Shown here: positions 17,299-26,162 of the stretch, one piece after another
How positions within the stretch are numbered: the stretch's first letter is position 1
How the letters are laid out: each line of letters begins with the position of its first letter
Assembly (NCBI GenBank): GCA_016806145.1
Contig: CP063167.1
Coordinates: 616,501-680,500 of the forward strand
Reading direction: 5' to 3'
Origin: Variovorax paradoxus
Lineage (GTDB): Bacteria > Pseudomonadota > Gammaproteobacteria > Burkholderiales > Burkholderiaceae_C
DNA: 64,000 nt
Notes under the pieces: generated by a model
What the model was told of the DNA's origin: nothing
Databases searched by the model: none
Seen by the model: the letters and a program-made list of their open reading frames with translations, nothing else
Program-made: the position numbers and the translations under genes

Positions 17299-18465
17299 TC
17301 AGGGGATGTACTTCCAGCCGCCCTTCTCGATGCGCACCATCACCCGGCTGCGCTGGTCCAGGCCGATGTGGTCCTTGGGCCCGAGGCTGTAGACGCCGTT
17401 GGTGGCATGCAGGTCCTGCGTGGACTCGATCGCGTCGCGCAGCGCCTTGCGGAATTCGGGCGTGCCGGGCTTGGCGCCCTTGAGCGCGCGCGGTGCCGCG
17501 TCCTGCAGGATCAGCGCCGCATCCCAGAGGTAGGCGGCGAAGGTGGAGCGCTGGCCCGCGTTGGGCAGCGCCTCGTACTTGCGGATGAATTCGAGCGAGG
17601 GCTTCTTCGCCGGATGGCTGTCGGGCAGTTGCTCGGCCACCAGCACCGGGCCGGCCGGCACGAAGGTGCCCTCGAGCTTGGCGCCGCCCACGCGCAGGAA
17701 GTCGTTGTTCGCCACGCCATGGGTCTGGTAGACCTTGCCGCGGTAGCCGCGGTCGAACAGCGTGGCCTGCGGCAGCACCGCGGGCGTGCCCGAGGCCGCG
17801 ATGAACACCGCGTCGGGCTGCGAGGCCAGCAGCTTGAGCACCTGACCGGTGACCGAGGCGTCGGTGCGCGTGTAGCGCTCGTTGGCCACCACCTCGATCT
17901 TGCGCAGCTCGGCGAACTTGCCGAACTCGCGCCACCAGCCTTCGCCGTAGGCGTCGTTGAAGCCGATGAAGGCCACGCGCTTCACGCCGTTGTCGGCCAT
18001 GTGCTTGATGATCGCGGTCGCCATGTGGGTGTCGCTCTGCGGCGTCTTGAAGGCCCAGCGCTTGCGGTCGTCCACCGGCTCGACGATGGCGCCCGAGCCC
18101 GCGAGGCTGATCATCGGCGTGCCGCTTTCCACCAGCACGTCGAGCACGGCCAGCGAGTTGGGCGTGAGGCTCGGCCCGATCAGCAGGTCGATCGCCGACT
18201 CGGAGATCAGCTTGCGCACGTTCTTGACCGTGGTCGAGGTGTCGGACGCGTCGTCGAGCAGGATGTAGTTGATCTTCTCGCCGCCCGCGGTGGCGGGCAG
18301 CACCGACACCGTGCGCTGCTGGGTCACGCCCACCGAGGCCGCGGGCCCGGTGGCCGAGACCACCACGCCCACGTTGATGTCGGCCCGCGCGCCCGAAAGC
18401 GCCGCGAAGCACAGTGCCGCGCCGAAGGCGGCGGCCCGGAAGCGGGCCTTTGCAATCTCGATCAT
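17299..18465 (-). CDS. Liv-type ABC transporter substrate-binding protein
   Basis: The 388-residue periplasmic protein belongs to the Peripla_BP_6 (LivK-like) family. A signal peptide ends after ALSGARA near residue 29. The mature protein starts DINVGVVVSATGPAASVG and has the usual GPSLTPNSLAVLDVLVESGTPMI region. It is the first gene of the importer and follows the reductase gene by 49 bases in the same operon. Sequence alone does not give the ligand; by context it could bind an aromatic acid or the amino acid feeding the pathway. Confidence 0.89.
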   Translation of the reverse strand: MIEIAKARFRAAAFGAALCFAALSGARADINVGVVVSATGPAASVGVTQQRTVSVLPATAGGEKINYILLDDASDTSTTVKNVRKLISESAIDLLIGPSLTPNSLAVLDVLVESGTPMISLAGSGAIVEPVDDRKRWAFKTPQSDTHMATAIIKHMADNGVKRVAFIGFNDAYGEGWWREFGKFAELRKIEVVANERYTRTDASVTGQVLKLLASQPDAVFIAASGTPAVLPQATLFDRGYRGKVYQTHGVANNDFLRVGGAKLEGTFVPAGPVLVAEQLPDSHPAKKPSLEFIRKYEALPNAGQRSTFAAYLWDAALILQDAAPRALKGAKPGTPEFRKALRDAIESTQDLHATNGVYSLGPKDHIGLDQRSRVMVRIEKGGWKYIP

Positions 18466-18514
18466 CGTTGTCTCCTTTTATGTGTCTGTCGTACCGAAAA
18501 AAATCGAAGGTTCG

Positions 18515-19543
18515 CTAGGTCTGCGCCACCGGCGTGAAGCTGTCGGCCGAGATCGCCGTGCTCTCCATGCCCAGCGCGATGCAGGTGTCGGAACAGGCCG
18601 CGACGAAGCCCGGCGAGCCGCCGATCACCGCGCGGGCGCCGGCCAGCGAGCCATGGTTCTCGCGCAGCCACGAGGGCGCGTACTGCTGCTTCATGCAGAA
18701 GCGGCTGCGCGCCTCGGTCACCAGCAGTGCATAGCGGAAGTTCGGATGCGCGCGGGCCAGCCCCGCGAGGCGGTCCATCAGCATCAGCTCGGCGTCGTCG
18801 CGCACCGAGAACAGCAGCGTCATCGGGCTGATGTCGCCATGCGCGAGCGCGTCCTCCATGATCGAGAGCACGGGCGCCAGGCCGGTGCCGCCCGCGAGGC
18901 CGAGAACGGTGCCCTCGCCTTCGGGCAGCCGGCAGGTGCCGTAGGGCCCGGTCACGCCGACGCTGTCGCCGGGCTGCAGCAGGTCGTGGATGTGGCCGCT
19001 GGCCGCGCCGCCCGGATGGCGCGCCACCAGCAGCTCGATCAGGCCCGTGCTCGAAGGCACGGTCGCGAGGCTGTAGCGCCGGTGCGGCGACAGGCCCGGC
19101 AGCGCGAGCTCGACGTAGGCGCCGGCCTGCGCCTCGAAGCGCAGCGGCTCGCTCGCCTGCAGCACCAGCCGCCGCACGCGCGGCGTGAGCGGGGTGTTGC
19201 ACAGCACGCGCGCCTCGAAGCTCTGCACGGCCGAGCCCTCGCCGCCCGGGATCGGCTGCACGGTGCGCAGATGCACCTCGGCGCTCAGCGGCCGCGCCTG
19301 GCACATCAGGCAGAAGCCCTCGGCGATCTCCTGGTCGGAGATCGCGAGGCCCAGCGACCAGCCGTTGTCGACCGTGCCCTGCGTGACGCGTGCCTTGCAC
19401 ATGCCGCAGGAGGCGCCGCGGCACTGGTGCGGCAGCACCACGCCTTGCGACAGCGCGGCGTCCAGGATGATGTCTCCCTCGGGGACGCCGAAGCGGATCG
19501 CCTCGTTGACGAGGATCGTTCGGCTCATGTTCATCGATGTCAT
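18515..19543 (-). CDS. [2Fe-2S]/FAD oxidoreductase, electron donor for the diiron oxygenase
   Basis: The 342-residue protein has an N-terminal plant-type ferredoxin with the ligands Cys41, Cys46, Cys49 and Cys81 (C-x4-C-x2-C-x31-C). The ferredoxin:NADP reductase part follows: RRYSLATVPS for FAD and LAGGTGLAPVLSIMEDAL for the nucleotide. This order (ferredoxin first) is that of the MmoC/BenC-type reductases and differs from PaaE, where the ferredoxin is at the C-terminus. It starts four bases after the diiron gene, so both are surely co-translated, and it should pass electrons from NAD(P)H to that protein. Confidence 0.88.
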   Translation of the reverse strand: MTSMNMSRTILVNEAIRFGVPEGDIILDAALSQGVVLPHQCRGASCGMCKARVTQGTVDNGWSLGLAISDQEIAEGFCLMCQARPLSAEVHLRTVQPIPGGEGSAVQSFEARVLCNTPLTPRVRRLVLQASEPLRFEAQAGAYVELALPGLSPHRRYSLATVPSSTGLIELLVARHPGGAASGHIHDLLQPGDSVGVTGPYGTCRLPEGEGTVLGLAGGTGLAPVLSIMEDALAHGDISPMTLLFSVRDDAELMLMDRLAGLARAHPNFRYALLVTEARSRFCMKQQYAPSWLRENHGSLAGARAVIGGSPGFVAACSDTCIALGMESTAISADSFTPVAQT

Positions 19544-19547
19544 GCGC

Positions 19548-20657
19548 CTAGAAGATCGGGATCACCTTCTCGGGATCGAACACCACCTCCTTGCCCTCGA
19601 TGCCGACTTCGGGCAGCGCGGGGAATTCGATGCCGTAGGGATCGAGGTTGGCCTTCATGCGCAGCACGGCCGTCTTCCAGTTGGCCTTGCGTTCGTCGAG
19701 CGTGAGGATGCCCAGGCCGGCGCTGCGCGCGACCTCGTCGATCTGGCGCTGCGCGGGAATGAAGGTGGGCGGCAGCTTCCAGAACTGCTCGGGCGGCTCG
19801 TGCAGGATCCCTGAGAGGAACACGAAGCCCGCGCGCAGCTGGATGCTGATCATCTGCTTGTCTTCCTCGGTGAGCACCGGCAGCAGCTTCTGCAGCACCG
19901 CCAGGCAGATGCCCAGGTGGCGGCCCTCGTCCTGGCCGATGCGCTTGAAGGCTTCCTTGAACACCGGGATGGTGGTGCGCTGGTACATGCCGTGGAACAG
20001 CGTGCTCGAGGCCACCTCGCCGAACAGGAAGGAGGTGAACAGGATCGCGAGCGGGTACTTGTCGACGCCGTTCTTGAAGCCGGTCCAGTAGCGCGAGCCG
20101 TTGTAGTAGAGCCACTCGATGTTGTTGCGTGCGAGATGCCCGAGCGGCGTCTCGGGCACGTAGCCGAGCGGGCCGCCGGGCGTGAGGCGCTTGATGGCGC
20201 GGCCGCAGACTTCCTCGTGGTTCATCTCGTCGCGCACGACCGAGAAGAAGCACTTGCGCACCGGGTCCTCTTCCTTGCTCTCGTAGGTGTGGATCATGGC
20301 GCGCGCGAAGACCGACGGCCCCGAGCCGTCGAACACCGCGAGCAGCGAGAACCAGTAGGCCATGGCGTAGCGCTGGTCGAGGCTGTAGTCCTCCACGCGC
20401 AACGTGTCCCAGGCCAGCGTGTGCGGCGACCAGCCCGGATCGCGCGCGGCGTCGTAGATGTCGTAGAGCTTGGGCGTCTCCACAGGCCACTCGAGCGGAA
20501 AGATGTTGGGCCCGTCGATGCCGGGCGCGGCCTTGATCTCGGCGAGCAGGGTCTGTGGGTCGGGCATGGCGAGCACCTGCTCGGGCGGCGAGGTCAGCGC
20601 GCGCGCGAGCGCGGCGGTGTCCTGGGCGTTGTCCAGGTGGGTGGGGGACGGGTTCAT
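19548..20657 (-). CDS. ferritin-like diiron oxygenase, single subunit, unknown substrate
   Basis: This is a 369-residue soluble protein with the metal pattern of carboxylate-bridged diiron enzymes. E144-x2-H147 (VRDEMNHEEV), E214 (LFGEVASS) and E244-x2-H247 (GQDEGRHLGI) are in order and at spacings like those of R2, MMO and AurF; I could not fix the first-helix ligand (Asp110 is a candidate). It is much shorter than BoxB (~470) and not clearly PaaA. The reductase gene follows after four bases, and the operon also carries an importer. Neighbouring CoA ligase, PaaG-like and PaaN-like genes make epoxidation or hydroxylation of an aryl-CoA the best guess. An AurF-like N-oxygenase or another diiron activity cannot be excluded. 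Confidence 0.8.
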   Translation of the reverse strand: MNPSPTHLDNAQDTAALARALTSPPEQVLAMPDPQTLLAEIKAAPGIDGPNIFPLEWPVETPKLYDIYDAARDPGWSPHTLAWDTLRVEDYSLDQRYAMAYWFSLLAVFDGSGPSVFARAMIHTYESKEEDPVRKCFFSVVRDEMNHEEVCGRAIKRLTPGGPLGYVPETPLGHLARNNIEWLYYNGSRYWTGFKNGVDKYPLAILFTSFLFGEVASSTLFHGMYQRTTIPVFKEAFKRIGQDEGRHLGICLAVLQKLLPVLTEEDKQMISIQLRAGFVFLSGILHEPPEQFWKLPPTFIPAQRQIDEVARSAGLGILTLDERKANWKTAVLRMKANLDPYGIEFPALPEVGIEGKEVVFDPEKVIPIF

Positions 20658-20710
20658 CGGGAATCTCTCCTTGTCATGTGTTCGGATGGGAGGGGTGGTG
20701 GATAATTGAT

Positions 20711-20728
20711 TAGCCTTCCAGACGGCAT
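20711..20728. promoter_or_regulatory. operator site B (CCGTCCGGACGG-type palindrome)
   Basis: TAGCCTTCC-AGACGGCAT is flanked by AATTGAT on one side and ATCAATTG on the other. It sits directly after the stop of the CoA transferase gene (20730) and 54 bases upstream of the diiron oxygenase start (20657). It is therefore placed to control the oxygenase-reductase-importer unit separately from the seven-gene operon upstream. Confidence 0.68.
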
Positions 20729-20729
20729 A

Positions 20730-21950
20730 TCAATTGGCAAAGGAAGAACGCGCATGCGGAATCGCGCCCGCGCGGGTGGCTTCGGCGAGCTCGGCTTCGC
20801 CAAGGCCGGCGGCGCGCAGCACCTCGAGGCTGTGCGCGCCGAAGGCCGGCGCCGCGGTGCGGTAGCTGGCCGGCGTGCGCGACAGCGACACGGCCGAGGC
20901 CACGCCCATCTGGCCGCCGGCCTCGACGAAGCGTTCGCGGTGCAGCGCATGCGGATGGGTGCGCACGCCGCCGACGTCGAGCACCGGGCCGCAAGGCACG
21001 CCCGCGCGCATCAGTTCCCGTGCGATGGCCTCGCCGTCGCGCGTGGCCAGCAGCGCCTCGAGCTCGGCCTTGAGCGCCGCCGCGTTCGCGAGCCGCTCGC
21101 TGTTGTGCGCGAAGCGCGGATCGTCGGCCAGTTCGGCGCGGCCCAGCAGCGCAACCAGGCGGCGGAACTGGCCGTCGTTGCCTACGGCGATGAACACATT
21201 GCAGCTGCGCGTGGCGAAGGCATCGTAGGGACAGATGTTGGGATGCGCGTTGCCGCTACGCCCCGCGACGCGGCCCGACAGGAAGTGGTTGGGCAGGTGC
21301 GGGTGCATCAGCGAGACGCCGGTGTCGAACAGCGTGGCCTCGACCGACTGGCCCCGGCCCGACAGCTCGCGCTCGCGCAGCGCCATCAGGATGCCGATGA
21401 CCGCGTGCAGCCCGGTCGCGATGTCGATCACCGGGATGCCCATGCGCAGCGGCGCGCCGCCGCGTTCGCCGTTGACCGACATCAGCCCGGTCATGGCCTG
21501 CGCGACCGCGTCGTAGCCCGGCAGGCCGCCCAGCGGGCCGTCGGCGCCGAAGCCGCTGACGCGGCAGTGCACCAGGCGCGGGAAGCGTTCGCGCAGGAAG
21601 TCCTCGTAGCCGATGCCCCAGCGCTCGAGCGTGCCGGGCTTGAAGTTCTCGACCAGCACGTCGGCGTCCGCCAGCAGGCGCAGCAGCAACGCGCGGCCCT
21701 CGGGCAGCGAGAGGTCGAGCGCGACGCCCTGCTTGTTGCGGTTGACGCCGAGGAAGTACGACGCCGCACCGTCGAGGAAGGGCGGGCCCCAGTCGCGCGT
21801 CTCGTCGCCCTGCGGCGGCTCGACCTTGATCACCTGCGCGCCATGGTCGGCCAGCATCTGGGTGCAGAAGGGACCGCCGAGTACGCGCGACAGGTCGATG
21901 ACGCGCAGTCCGGCCAGCGCGCCCGGCGTGGTTTGCGTGGTGTGCGTCAT
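20730..21950 (-). CDS. CaiB/BaiF-family CoA transferase
   Basis: The 406-residue protein is a class III CoA transferase. DLSRVLGGPFCTQMLADHGAQVIKVEPP begins near residue 18 (family opening, quoted in part as DLSRVLGGPF and ADHGAQVIKVE). NRNKQGVALDL follows, and GYDAVAQAMTGLMSVNG carries the expected catalytic Asp. Such enzymes move CoA between carboxylic acids, often with succinyl-CoA as donor. The start at 21950 overlaps the ligase gene by four bases. It is the last gene of the seven-gene operon; it may activate the substrate in place of, or beside, the ligase. Confidence 0.9.
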   Translation of the reverse strand: MTHTTQTTPGALAGLRVIDLSRVLGGPFCTQMLADHGAQVIKVEPPQGDETRDWGPPFLDGAASYFLGVNRNKQGVALDLSLPEGRALLLRLLADADVLVENFKPGTLERWGIGYEDFLRERFPRLVHCRVSGFGADGPLGGLPGYDAVAQAMTGLMSVNGERGGAPLRMGIPVIDIATGLHAVIGILMALRERELSGRGQSVEATLFDTGVSLMHPHLPNHFLSGRVAGRSGNAHPNICPYDAFATRSCNVFIAVGNDGQFRRLVALLGRAELADDPRFAHNSERLANAAALKAELEALLATRDGEAIARELMRAGVPCGPVLDVGGVRTHPHALHRERFVEAGGQMGVASAVSLSRTPASYRTAAPAFGAHSLEVLRAAGLGEAELAEATRAGAIPHARSSFAN

Positions 21951-23308
21951 GCCGGGCTGGCCTCCGAGGCGGTGAGCCGCAGCACGCGCGTGGCCTTGGC
22001 CTCGTAGCGCGGCAGCGCGCCCTCGTCGTGGCAGCGCACCTCGCACGTGAGGCCCAGCCGGGCGTTGAGCCGCGCGCGCACCTCGCGCGCGAGGTCGTCG
22101 CCCGTGCAGGCCGTGCCGGGCACGCGCTCCACGGCCACCTCCATGTGGTCGAGCACGCTGCGCTCGCTGTCGATATAGATCTGCCAGGCATCCTTGGCCA
22201 GGCCCTCGACGCCAGCGATCACGTCCTCGATCTGCGAGGGATAGACCAGCACGCCGCGCACCTTGAGCATGTCGTCCGAGCGGCCGATGATGCGGCCGAT
22301 GCGCGCATAGGCATGGCGGCCGCAGGAGCAGCGGTAGGGCTGGGCCGAGCGGCGCACCAGGTCGCGCGTGCGCCAGCGCAGCACCGGCGAGGCCTCCTTG
22401 TCGAGCGTGGTGAAGACGATCTCGCCGACCTCGCCCGGCGCCACCGGGCGCAGGGTCTGCGGGTCGAGGATCTCGCTGAGCACGCTGTCGTCGTTGACCA
22501 GGTGCATCTCGTCGTCGCCGTGCGAATGCGGGCAGGAAACGCCGAGCACCGGCCCGCCGGCCTCGGTGGTGCCGTAGATGTTGTGCGCCAGGAAGCCCTC
22601 GGGCATCAGCGCCTCCATCTCGCTGCGGAAGGTGGTCGACACCGACTGGCCGCCGAACAGCCCCACGCGCAGCGCCCAGTCGCGGCGCGGGTCGATGCCG
22701 GCCTTGCGCGCCTGCTGGATCAGCGTCATCAGCCACAGCGGCGACATGGTCGTGACCGTGTGGCGGTGGTCGCGCAGCCACTGCACCATCAGCTCGCCGC
22801 GGCCCGGTCCCACCGGGAAGTTGACCGCGCCATAGGCCTTGAGCGCCTCGTCCATCGAGCTGCCGCCGATCCACAGGCCATAGCCGTAACCCTGGTAGAC
22901 GCGGTCGCCCGCGCGCACGCCCACCGTGCGGTAGATGCGCGCGAGCTGGCGCACCAGCGTGTCTTCCCAGTCCTTCTGCGTGAAACCGAACAGCACCGGC
23001 AGGCCGGTGGTGCCCGAGGTCGCGCAGAAGCGCACCACCTGCTCGAGCGGCACCGTGAGCAGCGGGTACGGATAGAGCGCGCGCAGGTGGCTCTTCTCGA
23101 GCAGCGGCAGCGCCTGCAGCGCGGCACGGTCCTTCAGGTCGAACGGGGAGGCGCCAGCCGCCGTGAAATGCGCCCGCCACTGCGGCGACTCCGCGAGCCT
23201 GCGGCCGAGCGCGGCGAGCTTGGCGTCCTGGCGCGCCTGCAGCTCGTCGAGCGAGAGGAAATCGTCGGCGGCGTCGGCCGCGGCCTGCGCATTGCGGGAT
23301 TCGGTCAT
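21947..23308 (-). CDS. phenylacetate-CoA ligase-like AMP-forming ligase
   Basis: The 453-residue protein is of the PaaK type. It has the AMP-binding motif CATSGTTGLPVLFGFT, the middle YGTTEAGGPVLG region, and the C-terminal AMP-binding_C_2 part with RIIGRSDDMLKVRGVLVYPSQIEDV (marked here by GRSDDMLKVRGV). These enzymes join CoA to phenylacetate or related aryl acids with ATP. The start at 23308 gives MTESRNAQAAAD and follows GGAGACGCC. It lies 37 bases after the PaaN-like gene. The exact acid is unknown; it may be a substituted phenylacetate or another aromatic acid. Confidence 0.9.
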   Translation of the reverse strand: MTESRNAQAAADAADDFLSLDELQARQDAKLAALGRRLAESPQWRAHFTAAGASPFDLKDRAALQALPLLEKSHLRALYPYPLLTVPLEQVVRFCATSGTTGLPVLFGFTQKDWEDTLVRQLARIYRTVGVRAGDRVYQGYGYGLWIGGSSMDEALKAYGAVNFPVGPGRGELMVQWLRDHRHTVTTMSPLWLMTLIQQARKAGIDPRRDWALRVGLFGGQSVSTTFRSEMEALMPEGFLAHNIYGTTEAGGPVLGVSCPHSHGDDEMHLVNDDSVLSEILDPQTLRPVAPGEVGEIVFTTLDKEASPVLRWRTRDLVRRSAQPYRCSCGRHAYARIGRIIGRSDDMLKVRGVLVYPSQIEDVIAGVEGLAKDAWQIYIDSERSVLDHMEVAVERVPGTACTGDDLAREVRARLNARLGLTCEVRCHDEGALPRYEAKATRVLRLTASEASPA

Positions 23309-23345
23309 GGGGCGTCTCCTTTGTTCTTTGGCGGGCGGTCGCGCT

Positions 23346-24998
23346 TCAGGCGGCGAGGTAGCGGCGCGTCTGCAGCACGCGAAAGCGCGGCAGCACGAAG
23401 GCGGTGTCGCACAGCGCCGCATTGCCGGCCGCGTTGTGGCCGCTCACGTGCAGGTCGCTGAAGGCTGCCGACTGGTTCACCAGCACCGGGCCGGTCATGT
23501 CGAGCGTGAGGTGCACGCCGGCATCGGCGGCCGCGTTCTTCGCGCGGCGCACGAAGGCCTCGTCGCGCGAGTACACCGACCAGGTGATCGCACCGCGCGA
23601 GCGCGTGACCTCGTGCGCATGCCGCAGCGCCGCGTCGGCGTCCTCGGTCACGATCAGCAGGCTGATCGGGCCGAAGTGCTCGCGCGCGATGGTGTCCAGG
23701 GCTTCGGGCGGCACGGCGTAGAGGGCCGGGGTGCGCAGCACTGCGTCGGGCAGCTCGGGATGCGCGAGCCGGCGCGAGGCGAACACCGGCTCGCCGAGCG
23801 ATGCCGCCTCGACGGCGCGTGCCTCGGTGGCATCGCTCTGGATCGCGCCGAGCAATTCGATGGCGCGCACCGGATCGGCGACCAGCTTCGCCACCGCCGC
23901 GGCGAGGTCGGCCTTGAAATCCTCGACCGTCTTCGCCGCGCCGTCCTGCAGCCGGATGCCCGCGCGCGGCAGGTAGATGCTCTGCGGCGTGGTGCACATC
24001 TGGGCGCTGTAGAGGCTCAGCGTGAGCGCGAGGTTGCGCACCAGGCCGGCGTAGTCTCCGGTGCTCTCGATCAGCACCGCGTTGACGCCGGCCTTCTCGG
24101 TGAAGACATGGGCCTGGCGCGCATGGCTCTCGAGCCAGTCGCCGAACTCGGGGCCGCCCGTGAAGTCGATCAGCTTCACGCGCGCATCGAGCGCGAGTGC
24201 CTTGGTCTTGGGTGCGGCGCGCGTGTCGACCAGCAGCTGCACCACGTCGGCGTCGAGCCCCAGGCCCGCGAGCACCGTGCGCGCCGTGTCGACGCACAGC
24301 GCGAGCGGCAGCACGGCCGTGGGATGCGGCTTCACGACCACCGGGTTGCCCGTGACCAGGCTCGCGAACAGGCCCGGGTAGGAGTTCCAGGTCGGGAAGG
24401 TGGCGCAGCCGATCACGGCCGCGATGCCGCGCGGCAGGATCTCGAAAGTCTTCTCCACGCGCAGCGGCCGGCGCGCATCGGGCTTCTCCCACAGCACGCG
24501 CGCCGGATAGGCGCCCATCTCGCGCACGGCGATGGCCACGGCCTCGAGCGCGCGGTCCAGCGCATGCGCGGTGCCGGCCTGGAAGGCCATTGCGAACGGC
24601 TGGCCGCAGGCATGCATGCAGGCGAAGGCCATCTCGAAGGCACGCTGCTGCAGCGCCTCGAGGATCTCGAGCGCCACCGCGGCGCGCTCGGCCGCATCGA
24701 GCGCGGCCCAGGCCGGCGCCGCGGCTTCGGCGCGCGCGAGCACGGCATCGACCGGTTCGTCGGCATAGGCGGTGTCGAAGGGCACGCCGAAGGCGCTGCG
24801 CTCATCGCCGCGGATCGCGCCGTCGCGCCGCGTCCAGGCCGCGCGCACGGCGGCCTCGCCGGCTGCGCGCGAGCCGTCGGCGTAGACGGGATGCGTCGGA
24901 TCCTCGGGATAGGCGCTGTGGTAGCCGCGGCGGGCCACGGCGGCGATCGCATCGGCCAGGCGGCCGGCGTGTTTCAGTTGCAGGTCTTGAAGGGTCAT
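23346..24998 (-). CDS. paaN: PaaN-like aldehyde dehydrogenase (phenylacetate degradation protein PaaN family)
   Basis: This 550-residue protein belongs to the long aldehyde dehydrogenases annotated as PaaN. Its opening MTLQDLQLKHAGRLADAIAA, the GNPVVVKPHPTAVLPLAL segment, FTGGPEFGDWLES and a candidate catalytic Cys near residue 335 (SAQMCTTPQSIY) support this. In the classical pathway the ALDH half of PaaZ oxidises the semialdehyde formed on ring opening. Here the ALDH stands alone, and a separate MaoC hydratase is encoded at the start of the operon. It follows the thiolase-like gene by 6 bases. Action on a ring-cleavage semialdehyde-CoA is likely by context. Confidence 0.85.
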   Translation of the reverse strand: MTLQDLQLKHAGRLADAIAAVARRGYHSAYPEDPTHPVYADGSRAAGEAAVRAAWTRRDGAIRGDERSAFGVPFDTAYADEPVDAVLARAEAAAPAWAALDAAERAAVALEILEALQQRAFEMAFACMHACGQPFAMAFQAGTAHALDRALEAVAIAVREMGAYPARVLWEKPDARRPLRVEKTFEILPRGIAAVIGCATFPTWNSYPGLFASLVTGNPVVVKPHPTAVLPLALCVDTARTVLAGLGLDADVVQLLVDTRAAPKTKALALDARVKLIDFTGGPEFGDWLESHARQAHVFTEKAGVNAVLIESTGDYAGLVRNLALTLSLYSAQMCTTPQSIYLPRAGIRLQDGAAKTVEDFKADLAAAVAKLVADPVRAIELLGAIQSDATEARAVEAASLGEPVFASRRLAHPELPDAVLRTPALYAVPPEALDTIAREHFGPISLLIVTEDADAALRHAHEVTRSRGAITWSVYSRDEAFVRRAKNAAADAGVHLTLDMTGPVLVNQSAAFSDLHVSGHNAAGNAALCDTAFVLPRFRVLQTRRYLAA

Positions 24999-25004
24999 GG
25001 TGGG

Positions 25005-26162
25005 TCAGAGCGTGGCGGCGGTGCCGAAGATCGCGGTGCATTGGCTCGACATGTAGCCGCCCGGCGCATGGGCCAGCGCGAGCTCGGCGCCAGCCACCTG
25101 GCGCGCGCCGGCATCGCCGCGCAGTTGCACCACCGACTCGATCGCGGTGTAGATGCCGAACATGCCGGGGTGGCCGAGCGAGAGCCCGCCGCCGCTGGTG
25201 TTCATCGGGAAGTCGCCGCCCGGCGAGGCGCGGCCGCCATCGAGGAAGGCACCGCCCTCGCCCTTGGCGCAGAAGCCCGTGTCCTCGGCGAAGACGATCG
25301 GCATGATCGTGAAGGCGTCGTAGAACTGGACCACGTCGATGTCCTTCGGGCCCACGCCGGCCTGCGCATAGGCGGTGGCCGACGACACGCTGGCCGCGGT
25401 GCGCACCAGGTCCGGCATCTGCGCGATGCTGCGGTGCGTGGCTGCTTCGCCCACGCCGAGCAGGTAGACCGGCTTGCGCCGCAGTTGCGCGGCGCGCTCG
25501 GCCGAGACCACGACCAGCGCGCCGCCGCCATCGGTCACGAGGCAGCAGTCGCGCACGGTGAAGGGATGCGCCACCGGCCGCGCCGCGATCACGTCCTCGA
25601 TGCTCAGCGGCCCGGGATCGGGCGCATCGGTGTCGAGCCGCGCCCAGTCGCGCGCGCTCACCGCCACCTGCGCGAGCTGTTCGCGCGTGGTGCCGAACTC
25701 GTGCATGTGGCGCTGCGCGACCATCGCATAGGCCGCGAGCGGGCCCGGGTAGCCATAGGGCACTTCATAGGGGTTGGGTTCGGAATGGGTCGCGAACTGC
25801 CCGCCCGCGGATTTCTGCGTGCTGCCATAGGCGATCAGCGCCACCGAGCACAGGCCGGCCGCGATCGCGGCGCGCGCATGGTTGAGGTGCGCGAGGAAGG
25901 CGCCGCCGCCGACCTGGGTCGAATCGGTGTAGCGCGGGCGCAGGCCCAGGTATTCGCACAGGCTCAACGTCGGCATGAACAGCTGCAGCCCGGCCGCGAA
26001 CACGCCGTCGACATCGGCCAGCGAGAGGCCCGCGTCGTCGAGCGCGCGCACCGAGGCCAGCGCCATCGCGTCGAGCGGCGAGGACAGGGCCGGCATCGTC
26101 GCGAAGCCGGTGCTGCCGATGCCGGCGATCGCGGCCGCGCCGCGCAGATTTGCGGCCATCAT
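25005..26162 (-). CDS. thiolase-fold protein lacking the nucleophilic cysteine (SCP-x/Ltp2-like)
   Basis: The 385-residue protein has the thiolase fold of the lipid-transfer-protein branch. Where true thiolases have the reactive CAS motif, it has VGGGAF (84-89), so the acyl-accepting Cys is absent. Other parts remain: YDAF at 281-284, LSLGHPGMFG at 328-336 and Cys375 near the end. It overlaps the DUF35 gene by four bases (ATGA). Pairs of Cys-less thiolase plus DUF35 protein are known from actinobacterial steroid side-chain cleavage (Ltp2 with ChsH2), where they act as retro-aldolases. A similar aldol-lyase role is possible here, as is an inactive or accessory role. Confidence 0.82.
   Translation of the reverse strand: MMAANLRGAAAIAGIGSTGFATMPALSSPLDAMALASVRALDDAGLSLADVDGVFAAGLQLFMPTLSLCEYLGLRPRYTDSTQVGGGAFLAHLNHARAAIAAGLCSVALIAYGSTQKSAGGQFATHSEPNPYEVPYGYPGPLAAYAMVAQRHMHEFGTTREQLAQVAVSARDWARLDTDAPDPGPLSIEDVIAARPVAHPFTVRDCCLVTDGGGALVVVSAERAAQLRRKPVYLLGVGEAATHRSIAQMPDLVRTAASVSSATAYAQAGVGPKDIDVVQFYDAFTIMPIVFAEDTGFCAKGEGGAFLDGGRASPGGDFPMNTSGGGLSLGHPGMFGIYTAIESVVQLRGDAGARQVAGAELALAHAPGGYMSSQCTAIFGTAATL

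Noticed and set aside
19548..20657. Naming the diiron protein BoxB (benzoyl-CoA epoxidase) or PaaA
   Set aside because: It is about 100 residues shorter than BoxB, has no PaaB/C/D partners, and only the metal motif is shared; the name would overstate the evidence.
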